Part shown: positions 1-5,561 of the stretch, one piece after another | Layout: every line of letters begins with the position of its first letter | Numbering within the stretch: the stretch's first letter is position 1 | NCBI GenBank assembly: GCA_035574295.1 | Contig: DATLYX010000073.1 | Span: 1 to 6,588, forward strand | From: PNAI01 sp035574295 | GTDB taxonomy: Bacteria > Pseudomonadota > Alphaproteobacteria > Rhizobiales > Xanthobacteraceae | Reading direction: 5' to 3' | Length of the DNA stretch: 6,588 nucleotides | The notes under the pieces: model-generated | What the model saw: only the letters and a program-made list of their open reading frames with translations | Database searches by the model: none | Told to the model about the DNA's origin: nothing | Made by a program: the position numbers and the translations under genes

Positions 1-76
1 TGGTGCCCAGGGGCTGAATCGAACAGCCGACACCTGCATTTTCAGTGCAGTGCTCTACCAACTGAGCTACCTGGGC
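1..76 (-). tRNA. tRNA-Phe (anticodon GAA)
   Basis: Complete 76-nt tRNA read on the minus strand. The acceptor stem pairs GCCCAGG with CCTGGGC, followed by discriminator A and an encoded CCA at positions 3-1. The D stem is GCTC/GAGC, the anticodon stem CTGCA/TGCAG with loop CTGAAAA, and the T stem GGCTG/CAGCC with loop TTCGATT. The anticodon GAA lies at 43-41 and reads the phenylalanine codons UUC and UUU. All stems are fully paired, so the gene looks functional. It is the last gene of the strand-wise cluster, downstream of yacG, and seems to have its own promoter at 115-143. Its 3' end is at the window edge, so a terminator or an integrated element using this tRNA as attachment site would not be visible here. 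Confidence 0.98.
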
Positions 77-114
77 GCCGCGCCGGGGAACGCCGGCCAG
101 CAAAGTGCGGGCGG

Positions 115-143
115 TTATAGAGGCTTCGGCCCGCTTCTGTCCA
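115..143 (-). promoter_or_regulatory. Promoter for tRNA-Phe
   Basis: On the minus strand a -35 box TGGACA (143-138) is separated by exactly 17 bases from a -10 box CTATAA (120-115). This resembles the alphaproteobacterial housekeeping sigma consensus (CTTGAC, 17 bases, CTATAT). The predicted start near position 107 would leave a leader of about 30 nt before the mature tRNA 5' end at 76, to be removed by RNase P. The G+C-rich stretch directly after the -10 box resembles the discriminator of stable-RNA promoters, which often respond to growth rate; that regulatory point is inference. The position, directly upstream of a tRNA gene and outside any coding region, supports the call. Confidence 0.6.
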
Positions 144-199
144 GGCGCTGTGCAACCCTGATCAGGCGCGGCGAGTCCGTGCGCGGCGGCTCCAGGGCG

Positions 200-259
200 C
201 GGCACCCGCCGCCCCCTGCCGAGGAATCCCGCGTCAAACGCAGGCAGCGTTGGGTGCCG
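200..259 (-). repeat. Inverted repeat just after the yacG stop codon
   Basis: On the minus strand CGGCACCC (259-252) begins immediately after the yacG TGA and is matched by its exact complement GGGTGCCG at 207-200, leaving a 44-nt loop. The arms are 8 bp. There is no T tract after the second arm, so it does not look like a classical intrinsic terminator. It could help fold the 3' end of the mRNA, or be chance in GC-rich DNA. The rest of the gap between yacG and the tRNA shows only the tRNA promoter and no gene. Confidence 0.25.
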
Positions 260-487
260 TCATGGCCCTTGGCGCGGTCCTCGGGGGTCTTCATCGTCAT
301 TGGTAACGTCCCCCGCATCCGGCCGCTCCTTGTCCTCGACCACCGGCAGCGCATAGACGCCGGATAGCCAGCGGTGCAGGTCGATGTCCGCGCAGCGCTT
401 CGAGCAAAACGGCCGGAACTGCTCGATGGCGAGCTTGCCGCAGATCGGGCAAGGTTTGAGGCGGGGTCTTGGCGACGCATCGGACAT
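260..487 (-). CDS. yacG: DNA gyrase inhibitor YacG (zinc-binding)
   Basis: Predicted protein of 75 residues. It carries the YacG signature: a four-cysteine zinc site made of CPIC (Cys13, Cys16) and CSKRC (Cys28, Cys32), followed by the conserved ADIDLHRWL at 33-41. In E. coli YacG binds GyrB and blocks DNA binding by gyrase; that role is carried over from family knowledge. The tail after about residue 50 is rich in Asp, Glu, Pro and Arg and is probably disordered. I chose the ATG at 487 because it gives the usual family length. An in-frame TTG at 514 would add nine residues, and neither start has a good ribosome binding site. In related genomes yacG usually follows maf closely. Here an acyl-CoA ligase gene lies between them, with a 63-bp gap before yacG. 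The tRNA-Phe gene lies downstream on the same strand. Confidence 0.93.
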   Translation of the reverse strand: MSDASPRPRLKPCPICGKLAIEQFRPFCSKRCADIDLHRWLSGVYALPVVEDKERPDAGDVTNDDEDPRGPRQGP

Positions 488-550
488 GCTGTGAATGTCG
501 GCATTACGGGGCAAAAGTAAAGCCTACGAGATTCCCCACTTTGAGGACGC

Positions 551-2074
551 CTAAGCCCCGGCCTTCCTCTGCCGCCCGGCGTCGAGTGCACGCAATTCGG
601 TTTTCAGGATTTTGCCGTAGGCGTTCTTCGGCAGCGCGTCGATGAATACGTAATCCTTCGGCCGTTTGAAACGCGCGATGTGCTCAAGGCAGAGCGCGTC
701 GAGCTCCGCAGGCGGCGCCTCGCCCACCACATAGGCCACCGCCACCTCGCCCCAGTCGCGGTCGGGCCGCCCGATCACCGATACTTCGCGCACCCGGACG
801 TGCTTGAGCAGCACCTCCTCGATCTCGCGCGGATAGATGTTGGCGCCGCCGGAAATGATCAGATCCTTCGCCCGGTCCTGCAGGGTCAGATACCCGTCGG
901 CGTCCAGGAAACCCACGTCGCCGGTATGCAGCCAACCGCCGGCGAGCGTGTTTGCGCTGGCCTCGTGATCGTTCCAGTATCCCGCCATCACCACATCGCC
1001 GCGCACCAGAATTTCCCCCTGCTCTCCTTGCGTAAGCGGCCGGCCGGCATCGTCGGCGATCATCACCTCCACGCACGCAAACGGCCGCCCGGCGGAACCG
1101 AGCCGCTGCAGCCATTTGGGATGAGCGCGGTCCGCAATGTCCTGTTTCGGCAACACCGAGATCGTCATCGGGCTCTCGCCCTGGCCGTAGATTTGCGCCA
1201 GCCGCGGCCCGAAGCGATCGAGCGCCTTCAAGCAATCCTCGCGGTACATGGGCGCGCCGCCCCAAATGACGGTGCGGATATTCTCGACAACATGGTCGGC
1301 CCGCGACTCCACCATACGCTTGACCATGGTCGGCGCCGCGAACATGGAGGTGCGCGGCCACGCGGCAATGAGCCGGGCGATCTCCTCGGCGTCGAAGCCG
1401 CCGGATTCGGGCACCACATGCACTCCCGCGCGGGCCACATGCGGCATCATATAGAGCCCCGAGCCATGGCTCATCGGCGCCGCATGCAGCAACGCATCGC
1501 CGGGCGCCGCGGGATCGACCTCCGCGAGATAGGCGTGGCTCGCCCAGGCCAGCACGCGATGGGTGAGCATGGCGCCCTTCGGCCGCCCCGTTGTGCCGGA
1601 GGTGTAGAACAACCAGGCCAGATCATCGGGCGCGCGCGGAATGACCGCAATCGGGTCTGCCGCAAACAGCGCCGCATACTCGGCGCTGCCGATAATGATC
1701 AGCCGCTCCAGATTCTCCGGCGCATGCGGGGCTAGTGCGCTGGCGATGTCTGCGGTGACGAATGCCGCGCGCGCCCCCGAATGCGCAAGGATGTAACCGA
1801 GTTCCTTTCCGTGCAGCTTGGCGTTCGCCGGCACTGCGGCCAGGCCCGCGTGCCAGATGCCGTACAGCACCTCAAGGTAATCCGGACAGTTCTTCGCCGC
1901 GATGGCCACGCGGTCGCCCGGCGCAAGATGCAATTTTTGGCGCAGGGAGGCGGCAAGCCGGGCGGCGCGCGCAGCGGTCTCGCCATAGGTGCGCACCACA
2001 CGTGTGCCAAACGCCAGCGCCGGCAGTTGCGGATAAGCGGCTCCGGTCCGCGCAAGCCAAATCGCCAGATTCAT
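551..2074 (-). CDS. Acyl-CoA ligase, AMP-forming (ANL superfamily)
   Basis: Predicted protein of 507 residues, full length for the family. It has the adenylate-forming core motifs in order: phosphate-binding loop YTSGTTGRPKG (157-167), the A5-type motif YGQGES (296-301), HTGD (383-386) for ATP ribose binding, the hinge region DRAKDLIISGGANIYP (400-415), and PKNAYGKILK near the C-terminus, where Lys488 should be the adenylation lysine. Such enzymes activate a carboxylic acid to an acyl-AMP and then to a CoA thioester. No signal peptide or membrane segment is evident, so it is probably cytosolic. The substrate (fatty, aromatic or other acid) cannot be read from the sequence. The ATG at 2074 is preferred because GGGAG lies five bases upstream (2084-2080). 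The gene starts 42 bp after the maf stop and is followed by yacG, so it may be cotranscribed with both. I know of no functional link to them, and its base composition looks like its neighbours. Confidence 0.95.
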   Translation of the reverse strand: MNLAIWLARTGAAYPQLPALAFGTRVVRTYGETAARAARLAASLRQKLHLAPGDRVAIAAKNCPDYLEVLYGIWHAGLAAVPANAKLHGKELGYILAHSGARAAFVTADIASALAPHAPENLERLIIIGSAEYAALFAADPIAVIPRAPDDLAWLFYTSGTTGRPKGAMLTHRVLAWASHAYLAEVDPAAPGDALLHAAPMSHGSGLYMMPHVARAGVHVVPESGGFDAEEIARLIAAWPRTSMFAAPTMVKRMVESRADHVVENIRTVIWGGAPMYREDCLKALDRFGPRLAQIYGQGESPMTISVLPKQDIADRAHPKWLQRLGSAGRPFACVEVMIADDAGRPLTQGEQGEILVRGDVVMAGYWNDHEASANTLAGGWLHTGDVGFLDADGYLTLQDRAKDLIISGGANIYPREIEEVLLKHVRVREVSVIGRPDRDWGEVAVAYVVGEAPPAELDALCLEHIARFKRPKDYVFIDALPKNAYGKILKTELRALDAGRQRKAGA

Positions 2075-2079
2075 GTCGG

Positions 2080-2084
2080 CTCCC
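2080..2084 (-). promoter_or_regulatory. Ribosome binding site of the acyl-CoA ligase
   Basis: GGGAG on the minus strand lies five bases before the ATG at 2074. It decides the start over an in-frame TTG at 2113, which would lie close to the maf stop and add 13 residues that do not look like the family. It is the clearest Shine-Dalgarno sequence in the window. Confidence 0.6.
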
Positions 2085-2116
2085 GACCGCGTGACCGCAC
2101 CCGCCGGCAGCAAAGC

Positions 2117-2740
2117 TCATGCGGCGTTCGGCCAATTCGCATAAACCGGAAACCCCTCGCCCACGAGCAGCGAAACGGTCTCATACAGCGGCAGGCCGAC
2201 GATGGCGCTGTAGGAGCCCACGATCTTGACCACGAAGGCGCCGGCGAGGCCCTGAATGGCGTAGCCGCCGGCCTTGCCCTGCCATTCGCCGGTCGCCAGA
2301 TAGGCGGCAATCTCCTCGCCCGACAACCGCTTGAAACGCACCCGCGCCTCCGCCAGCCGCTGGCGAAAGACGCCCTTCGGCGTCACCACGCACACCGCGG
2401 TGCAGACGCGATGGTTGCGTCCGGAGAGCAGGCGCAGGCATTGCTGCGCCTCCTCCATCAATTCGGCCTTCGGCAGGATGCGCCGCCCCACCGCCACCAC
2501 CGTGTCGGCGGCCACCACATAGGCGCCGGCAAGATCGGCATCGCGCGTCACCGCGGCATAGGCCGCCTCCGCCTTGGCACGGGCGAGCCGGGCGGCATAG
2601 GCGCGCGGCAGCTCGCCCTTGTTTGGCGTCTCGTCCACGTTCGTGGGCCGCAGCGCATCGGGCTGGATGCCGATCTGATTGATCAAACTCAGCCGCCGCG
2701 GCGAGCCTGAGGCGAGCACGAGTTTGGGACGACCATTCAT
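2117..2740 (-). CDS. maf: Maf family nucleotide pyrophosphatase
   Basis: Predicted protein of 207 residues from the ATG at 2740. It has the Maf signature SGSPRR (11-16), VDET (35-38), the catalytic-type Asp79 in AADTVV, PK (90-91), and the late motif GKAGGYAIQG (155-164). Maf proteins hydrolyse nucleoside triphosphates such as dTTP and UTP, or modified nucleotides, to the monophosphate and pyrophosphate. They have been linked to nucleotide-pool cleaning and to arrest of septum formation. The late motif with Gln fits the YhdE (dTTP/UTP) type better than the m7GTP type, but I hold that loosely. The start is uncertain: an in-frame ATG at 2800 overlaps the infA stop as ATGA and would add 20 residues unlike normal Maf N-termini. 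A GTG at 2746 is also in frame. The 2740 start matches the usual family beginning (a few residues before KLVLASGSPRR). Confidence 0.94.
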   Translation of the reverse strand: MNGRPKLVLASGSPRRLSLINQIGIQPDALRPTNVDETPNKGELPRAYAARLARAKAEAAYAAVTRDADLAGAYVVAADTVVAVGRRILPKAELMEEAQQCLRLLSGRNHRVCTAVCVVTPKGVFRQRLAEARVRFKRLSGEEIAAYLATGEWQGKAGGYAIQGLAGAFVVKIVGSYSAIVGLPLYETVSLLVGEGFPVYANWPNAA

Positions 2741-2796
2741 CGGCACGATCGCATCGGCGGAGGGTGCGGAACGGCTACGCAACCAGACGCGCAGAT

Positions 2797-3015
2797 TCAT
2801 TTGAACCGATAGGTAATACGGCCCTTGGTGAGATCGTACGGGGTCATTTCCACCAGGACTCGGTCGCCCGCCAGCACGCGAATGCGATTCTTGCGCATCC
2901 GGCCCGCCGTGTGGGCGATGATTTCATGGTCATTGTCCAGCTTGACGCGGAACGTGGCGTTCGGCAGCAGTTCCGTCACCACGCCGGGGAATTCGAGCAG
3001 TTCTTCTTTCGGCAT
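2797..3015 (-). CDS. infA: Translation initiation factor IF-1
   Basis: Predicted protein of 72 residues, the exact usual length for IF-1. It is a single S1-type OB fold with the near-invariant stretches FPGVVTELLPNATFRVKL, HEIIAHTAGRMRKNRIRVL and the C-terminal MTPYDLTKGRITYRFK. IF-1 binds the A site of the 30S subunit and works with IF-2 and IF-3 at initiation. The second residue is Pro (MPKEE) instead of the more common Ala, a small variation. The start at 3015 has only a weak GGA upstream. The stop codon overlaps an in-frame ATG of maf as ATGA, which points to cotranscription with maf. A 101-bp gap upstream holds a possible promoter, so infA may begin a new transcription unit. Confidence 0.98.
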   Translation of the reverse strand: MPKEELLEFPGVVTELLPNATFRVKLDNDHEIIAHTAGRMRKNRIRVLAGDRVLVEMTPYDLTKGRITYRFK

Positions 3016-3070
3016 TCGCGATCCAGTCAATGCGGTACGCGCGGCGCGCGGCCGCCGCAAATTTCCGCGC

Positions 3071-3099
3071 AAGCTAGCGGAATTGGCTTTCTCCCACAA
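3071..3099 (-). promoter_or_regulatory. Possible promoter upstream of infA
   Basis: In the 101-bp gap between the UPF0262 gene and infA, the minus strand shows TTGTGG (3099-3094), 17 bases, then TAGCTT (3076-3071). This is a weak but correctly spaced match to a housekeeping promoter and would start transcription about 50 bases before infA. The same place holds an inverted repeat, TTCCGC (3082-3077) and GCGGAA (3068-3063) around an 8-base loop, followed by ATTT. That could instead be a weak terminator for the upstream unit. Either reading suggests a boundary between transcription units here. Confidence 0.3.
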
Positions 3100-3116
3100 C
3101 AGCTTTCACGCCCGAC

Positions 3117-3605
3117 CTATCCCTTCCAATGCAGCGCGCAGACCAGGGTGAACAGCCGCCGTGCGGTGTCGAAATCCACCACCACGCGATGTTTGATGCG
3201 CTCCTGCAAGAGCGCCGAGCCTTCGTCGTGCACCGCGCGGCGCCCCATGTCCAGTGCCTCGATCCGGTCGGGCGTTGCGGTCCTGATCGCCGCATAATAG
3301 CTGTCGCAGATCAGAAAGTAGTCCTTCACCACGCGCTTGAACGGATTGAGCGAGAGATAATGTTTGGCCACCGGCGTGTTGTCGGCCAGCCTGATGTCGA
3401 ACATCAGACGGTTCTCCGCAAGACTCAGGTGCAGTGCGTAGGGACCGCCGCTGTGGCCAACCGGCACGAACGAATTCTCCTGGATCAGATCGTCGATCGC
3501 CACCGCCCGCTCATACTCCACATCGAGGCTCGCGCGTCCGATGGAATCCTTGTCCAGCGTCACTGCGACGATGCGAAAAGGATTGTCTGCCCGCGCCTTT
3601 GTCAT
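3117..3605 (-). CDS. UPF0262 family protein, function unknown
   Basis: Predicted protein of 162 residues, close to the usual size of this alphaproteobacterial family. Recognisable stretches are DVEYERAVAIDDLIQENSF (28-46), KHYLSLNPFKRVVKDYF (81-97), MGRRAVHDEGSALLQERI (120-137) and the end LFTLVCALHWKG. No catalytic motif, signal peptide or membrane segment is apparent, so it is probably a small cytosolic protein. Its biochemical role is not known to me. The ATG at 3605 overlaps the hisD TGA as ATGA, and no separate ribosome binding site is seen, so translation is probably coupled to hisD. In many relatives it is followed by a low-molecular-weight phosphatase gene and then infA; here that phosphatase is absent. 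Confidence 0.92.
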   Translation of the reverse strand: MTKARADNPFRIVAVTLDKDSIGRASLDVEYERAVAIDDLIQENSFVPVGHSGGPYALHLSLAENRLMFDIRLADNTPVAKHYLSLNPFKRVVKDYFLICDSYYAAIRTATPDRIEALDMGRRAVHDEGSALLQERIKHRVVVDFDTARRLFTLVCALHWKG

Positions 3606-4897
3606 CGCCGGTTGAGGCGGATCGCGATCGAGCGCGCGTGGGCCTCGAGCCCCTCCGCCGCGCCCAGCGTCATCGCCGCTCCCGAAAGCGCCGCGAGCTG
3701 CTCCGGCCCGCATTTCAGCACCGACGTGCGCTTCATGAAATCGAGCACGGTCAGCCCGGAGGAAAAGCGCGCCGATCGCGCGGTCGGCAGCACGTGGTTG
3801 GATCCGGCCACATAGTCGCCGATCGCTTCCGGCGTGTGCGCGCCGAGGAAGATGGCGCCGGCGTTGCGAATCTTTGCGGCCAGCCGCTCGGGGTCCGCAG
3901 TCTCGATTTCCAGATGCTCCGGCGCGATCGCGTCCACCAGCGCCACCGCGTCGTTAAGGCCTGCCACCAGGATGATCGCGCCGTGGTCGCGCCATGACGC
4001 CCCCGCCGTGGCGTTGCGCGGCAAGGTGGCAAGCTGGTCGCTCACCGCCCGCTCCACGGCTGCGGCCAGCGCGGCATCGTCGGTGATGAGGATGGCCTGC
4101 GCCGCGGCATCGTGCTCGGCTTGCGCCAGAAGATCGGCGGCAACCCAATTCGGATTCGCCGTTGCATCGGCGATGATGAGCACTTCGGAGGGGCCGGCGA
4201 TCATGTCGATGCCGACGGTGCCGAACACCGCGCGCTTGGCTTCCGCCACGTAGGCATTGCCGGGGCCGACGATCTTGGCCACCGGCTTGATGGTTTCGGT
4301 GCCGTAGGCAAGCGCCGCAATCGCCTGCGCGCCGCCGACGCGATAGACCTCGTCGATGCCGGCAAGGGCGGCGGCCGCAAGCACCAGCGGCGCAAGCTTT
4401 CCCTCCGGCGCCGGCACGGTCATGACGAGCCGCGGCACGCCGGCGACCTTGGCGGGCACCGCGTTCATCAACACCGACGAAGGGTAAGCCGCGCTCCCGC
4501 CCGGCACATAGAGGCCGACCGCCTCGACGGCGGTCCAGCGATGGCCAAGCTCCACGCCCAGCGCATCGGTGAAACGCTCATCGGCGGGCTTTTGCCTGCG
4601 GTGATAGGCCTCGATGCGGTCGCGCGCAAATTTGAGCGCCGCGATCGCTTCGCCGTCGCACTGGGCGGTTGCCGCCGCGATCTCGGCGGCCGACACGCGC
4701 AGGCCGATCCGGTCGAGATCCACGCGGTCGAATTTTTGGCTCAGTTCGACGAGCGCACGGTCGCCCCGCCGGCGCACATCGGCGATGATCGCGCGCACGC
4801 TGTCGGCGACATCCTCGGCGAGCTCGCGCTTCTTGGCGAGGAAGGCGGCAAAGCGCGCCGCAAAATCCGCGGCCCTGGCATCGAGTCGGATCGGCAT
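3602..4897 (-). CDS. hisD: Histidinol dehydrogenase
   Basis: Predicted protein of 431 residues, full length. HisD oxidises L-histidinol with two NAD+ to L-histidine through histidinal, the last two steps of histidine synthesis, and is a zinc-dependent cytosolic dimer. The zinc and catalytic residues known from the E. coli enzyme are all visible: Gln259 and His262 in AQAEHD, the acid-base pair Glu327-His328 in APEHLEI, Asp361 in AIGDYVAGSNHVLPT, and His420 in GLEAHA. GPSEVLIIAD at 235-244 is also typical. The gene stands apart from other his genes, as is common in alphaproteobacteria. A strong hairpin (4906-4929) ends eight bases before the ATG, and only a weak GGA serves as a possible ribosome binding site. 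The stop overlaps the start of the UPF0262 gene by 4 bp. Confidence 0.98.
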   Translation of the reverse strand: MPIRLDARAADFAARFAAFLAKKRELAEDVADSVRAIIADVRRRGDRALVELSQKFDRVDLDRIGLRVSAAEIAAATAQCDGEAIAALKFARDRIEAYHRRQKPADERFTDALGVELGHRWTAVEAVGLYVPGGSAAYPSSVLMNAVPAKVAGVPRLVMTVPAPEGKLAPLVLAAAALAGIDEVYRVGGAQAIAALAYGTETIKPVAKIVGPGNAYVAEAKRAVFGTVGIDMIAGPSEVLIIADATANPNWVAADLLAQAEHDAAAQAILITDDAALAAAVERAVSDQLATLPRNATAGASWRDHGAIILVAGLNDAVALVDAIAPEHLEIETADPERLAAKIRNAGAIFLGAHTPEAIGDYVAGSNHVLPTARSARFSSGLTVLDFMKRTSVLKCGPEQLAALSGAAMTLGAAEGLEAHARSIAIRLNRR

Positions 4898-4905
4898 GGT
4901 TATAT

Positions 4906-4929
4906 CCGGCGGGGCCTTTGCCCCACCGG
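4906..4929 (-). promoter_or_regulatory. Strong hairpin directly upstream of hisD
   Basis: On the minus strand CCGGTGGGGC (4929-4920), a loop AAAG, and GCCCCGCCGG (4915-4906) form a 10-bp stem with nine Watson-Crick pairs and one U-G wobble. On the plus strand the wobble would be a C-A mismatch, so the fold favours RNA made from the minus strand, the same as hisD. The stem ends eight bases before the hisD ATG and begins 27 bases after the DUF2948 stop. No T tract follows, so it is not a standard intrinsic terminator. It could limit ribosome access to hisD, stabilise the 3' end of the upstream mRNA, or act as a processing site. No histidine-rich leader peptide is seen, which argues against classical attenuation. 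Confidence 0.5.
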
Positions 4930-4956
4930 GTCATTGGCCCGCAAGAGCAGGGCGCG

Positions 4957-5433
4957 TCAAGCCTGTTTCAGGATTGGATCGGAAAGGTCGAGATCCAGAT
5001 GATGCGCCGGGCAGCAACTCGCCGCCCATACCGCGCCGAGATCTGCCACTTCCGCCTCCAGGCACTCCACCTCGAGCCGCATTGCCCCGCCGCCCGAGAA
5101 CGTCAGCGTCACCACCCCCGCCGGGGGATCGCGCTCGGTGAACGAGACGGCAAGCAGATTGAGCACGGTGTCCCTCGCCCGATCGATGCGGCACGCCTTG
5201 CAGCTCAACACCCGTTCGAAACGCAGCGCCGACGAGCGCCGGCGGTATTCCGGCGCGGGGCTGTGCACCGCTTCCCAGTCAAAGCGCTTGAGCCCGATCA
5301 CCACCCGCCGTTCCGAGGGCCGCCAGCGAATATCTTCGGTATTTATCACCGCATCCTGCAGATGCGCGGAGAGAACCTCCAGATCATCCCTGTCGAGCGC
5401 GATCAGCTTGAGGGGGGTCAGGCTGGCCTGCAT
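4957..5433 (-). CDS. DUF2948 family protein, function unknown
   Basis: Predicted protein of 158 residues. It matches what I recall of the DUF2948 family found next to hisD in alphaproteobacteria: LKLIALDRDDLEVLSAHLQD (9-28), KRFDWE (49-54), an Arg-rich patch followed by LRFERVL (70-76), and the long conserved GGGAMRLEVECLEAEVADLG (114-133), then a C-terminal CCPAHHLDL. No enzymatic motif, signal peptide or membrane helix is seen. The Cys-Cys-x2-His-His cluster near the end could bind a metal, but I would not claim so. The ATG at 5433 is favoured by an AGGG seven bases upstream and by the family N-terminus; an earlier in-frame start at 5544 would add 37 residues of unlikely composition. A possible promoter lies upstream, and hisD follows after 59 bp. 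Confidence 0.85.
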   Translation of the reverse strand: MQASLTPLKLIALDRDDLEVLSAHLQDAVINTEDIRWRPSERRVVIGLKRFDWEAVHSPAPEYRRRSSALRFERVLSCKACRIDRARDTVLNLLAVSFTERDPPAGVVTLTFSGGGAMRLEVECLEAEVADLGAVWAASCCPAHHLDLDLSDPILKQA

Positions 5434-5469
5434 GGATCGACCCTGGCGTTGTCTGACGGTGTGGCCGAA

Positions 5470-5498
5470 AACGTAAGCAAGGCCTATCGGCTCCGCAA
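5470..5498 (-). promoter_or_regulatory. Possible promoter upstream of the DUF2948-hisD unit
   Basis: In the 128-bp gap between murA and the DUF2948 gene the minus strand has TTGCGG (5498-5493), 17 bases, then TACGTT (5475-5470). Spacing is ideal but both boxes match the consensus only in part. Transcription would start near 5463, leaving a leader of about 30 bases before the ATG at 5433. I see no clear terminator after murA, so read-through from murA is equally possible. Confidence 0.3.
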
Positions 5499-5561
5499 GC
5501 CTGGAAATGCAAGCTTCTGCTGTGCGAGGAACGCCCGCCCCCACAGCTCAGTGACCCGTGT

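Noticed and set aside
1..76. tRNA-Phe as the attachment site of an integrated element
   Set aside because: No integrase, direct repeat of the tRNA 3' end, or foreign-looking gene is present in the window; the sequence beyond the tRNA 3' end is not available.
115..591. Minus-strand open frame of 158 codons overlapping yacG
   Set aside because: It runs in another frame through yacG, the tRNA upstream gap and the ligase end, and is low-complexity (Ser, Arg, Pro, Gly). The YacG frame has the conserved zinc motif, so this one is a shadow.
680..1735. Long plus-strand open frame (351 codons) opposite the acyl-CoA ligase
   Set aside because: It lies wholly within a well-supported ligase gene on the other strand, and its product is rich in His, Arg and Gly with no recognisable motif. 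Long antisense frames are expected in GC-rich coding DNA.
1781..2710. Plus-strand open frame (309 codons) opposite the ligase start and maf
   Set aside because: It spans the gap between two real genes on the opposite strand and has composition typical of an antisense shadow, with no domain that I recognise.
4906..4929. Reading the hairpin before hisD as an intrinsic terminator or a histidine attenuator
   Set aside because: No T tract follows the stem on the minus strand, and no short upstream frame with a run of histidine codons is present.
4112..5002. Plus-strand open frame (296 codons) opposite hisD
   Set aside because: It is antisense to conserved HisD motifs. Its Asp-, His- and Gly-rich product is the usual reverse-strand shadow of a GC-rich gene.
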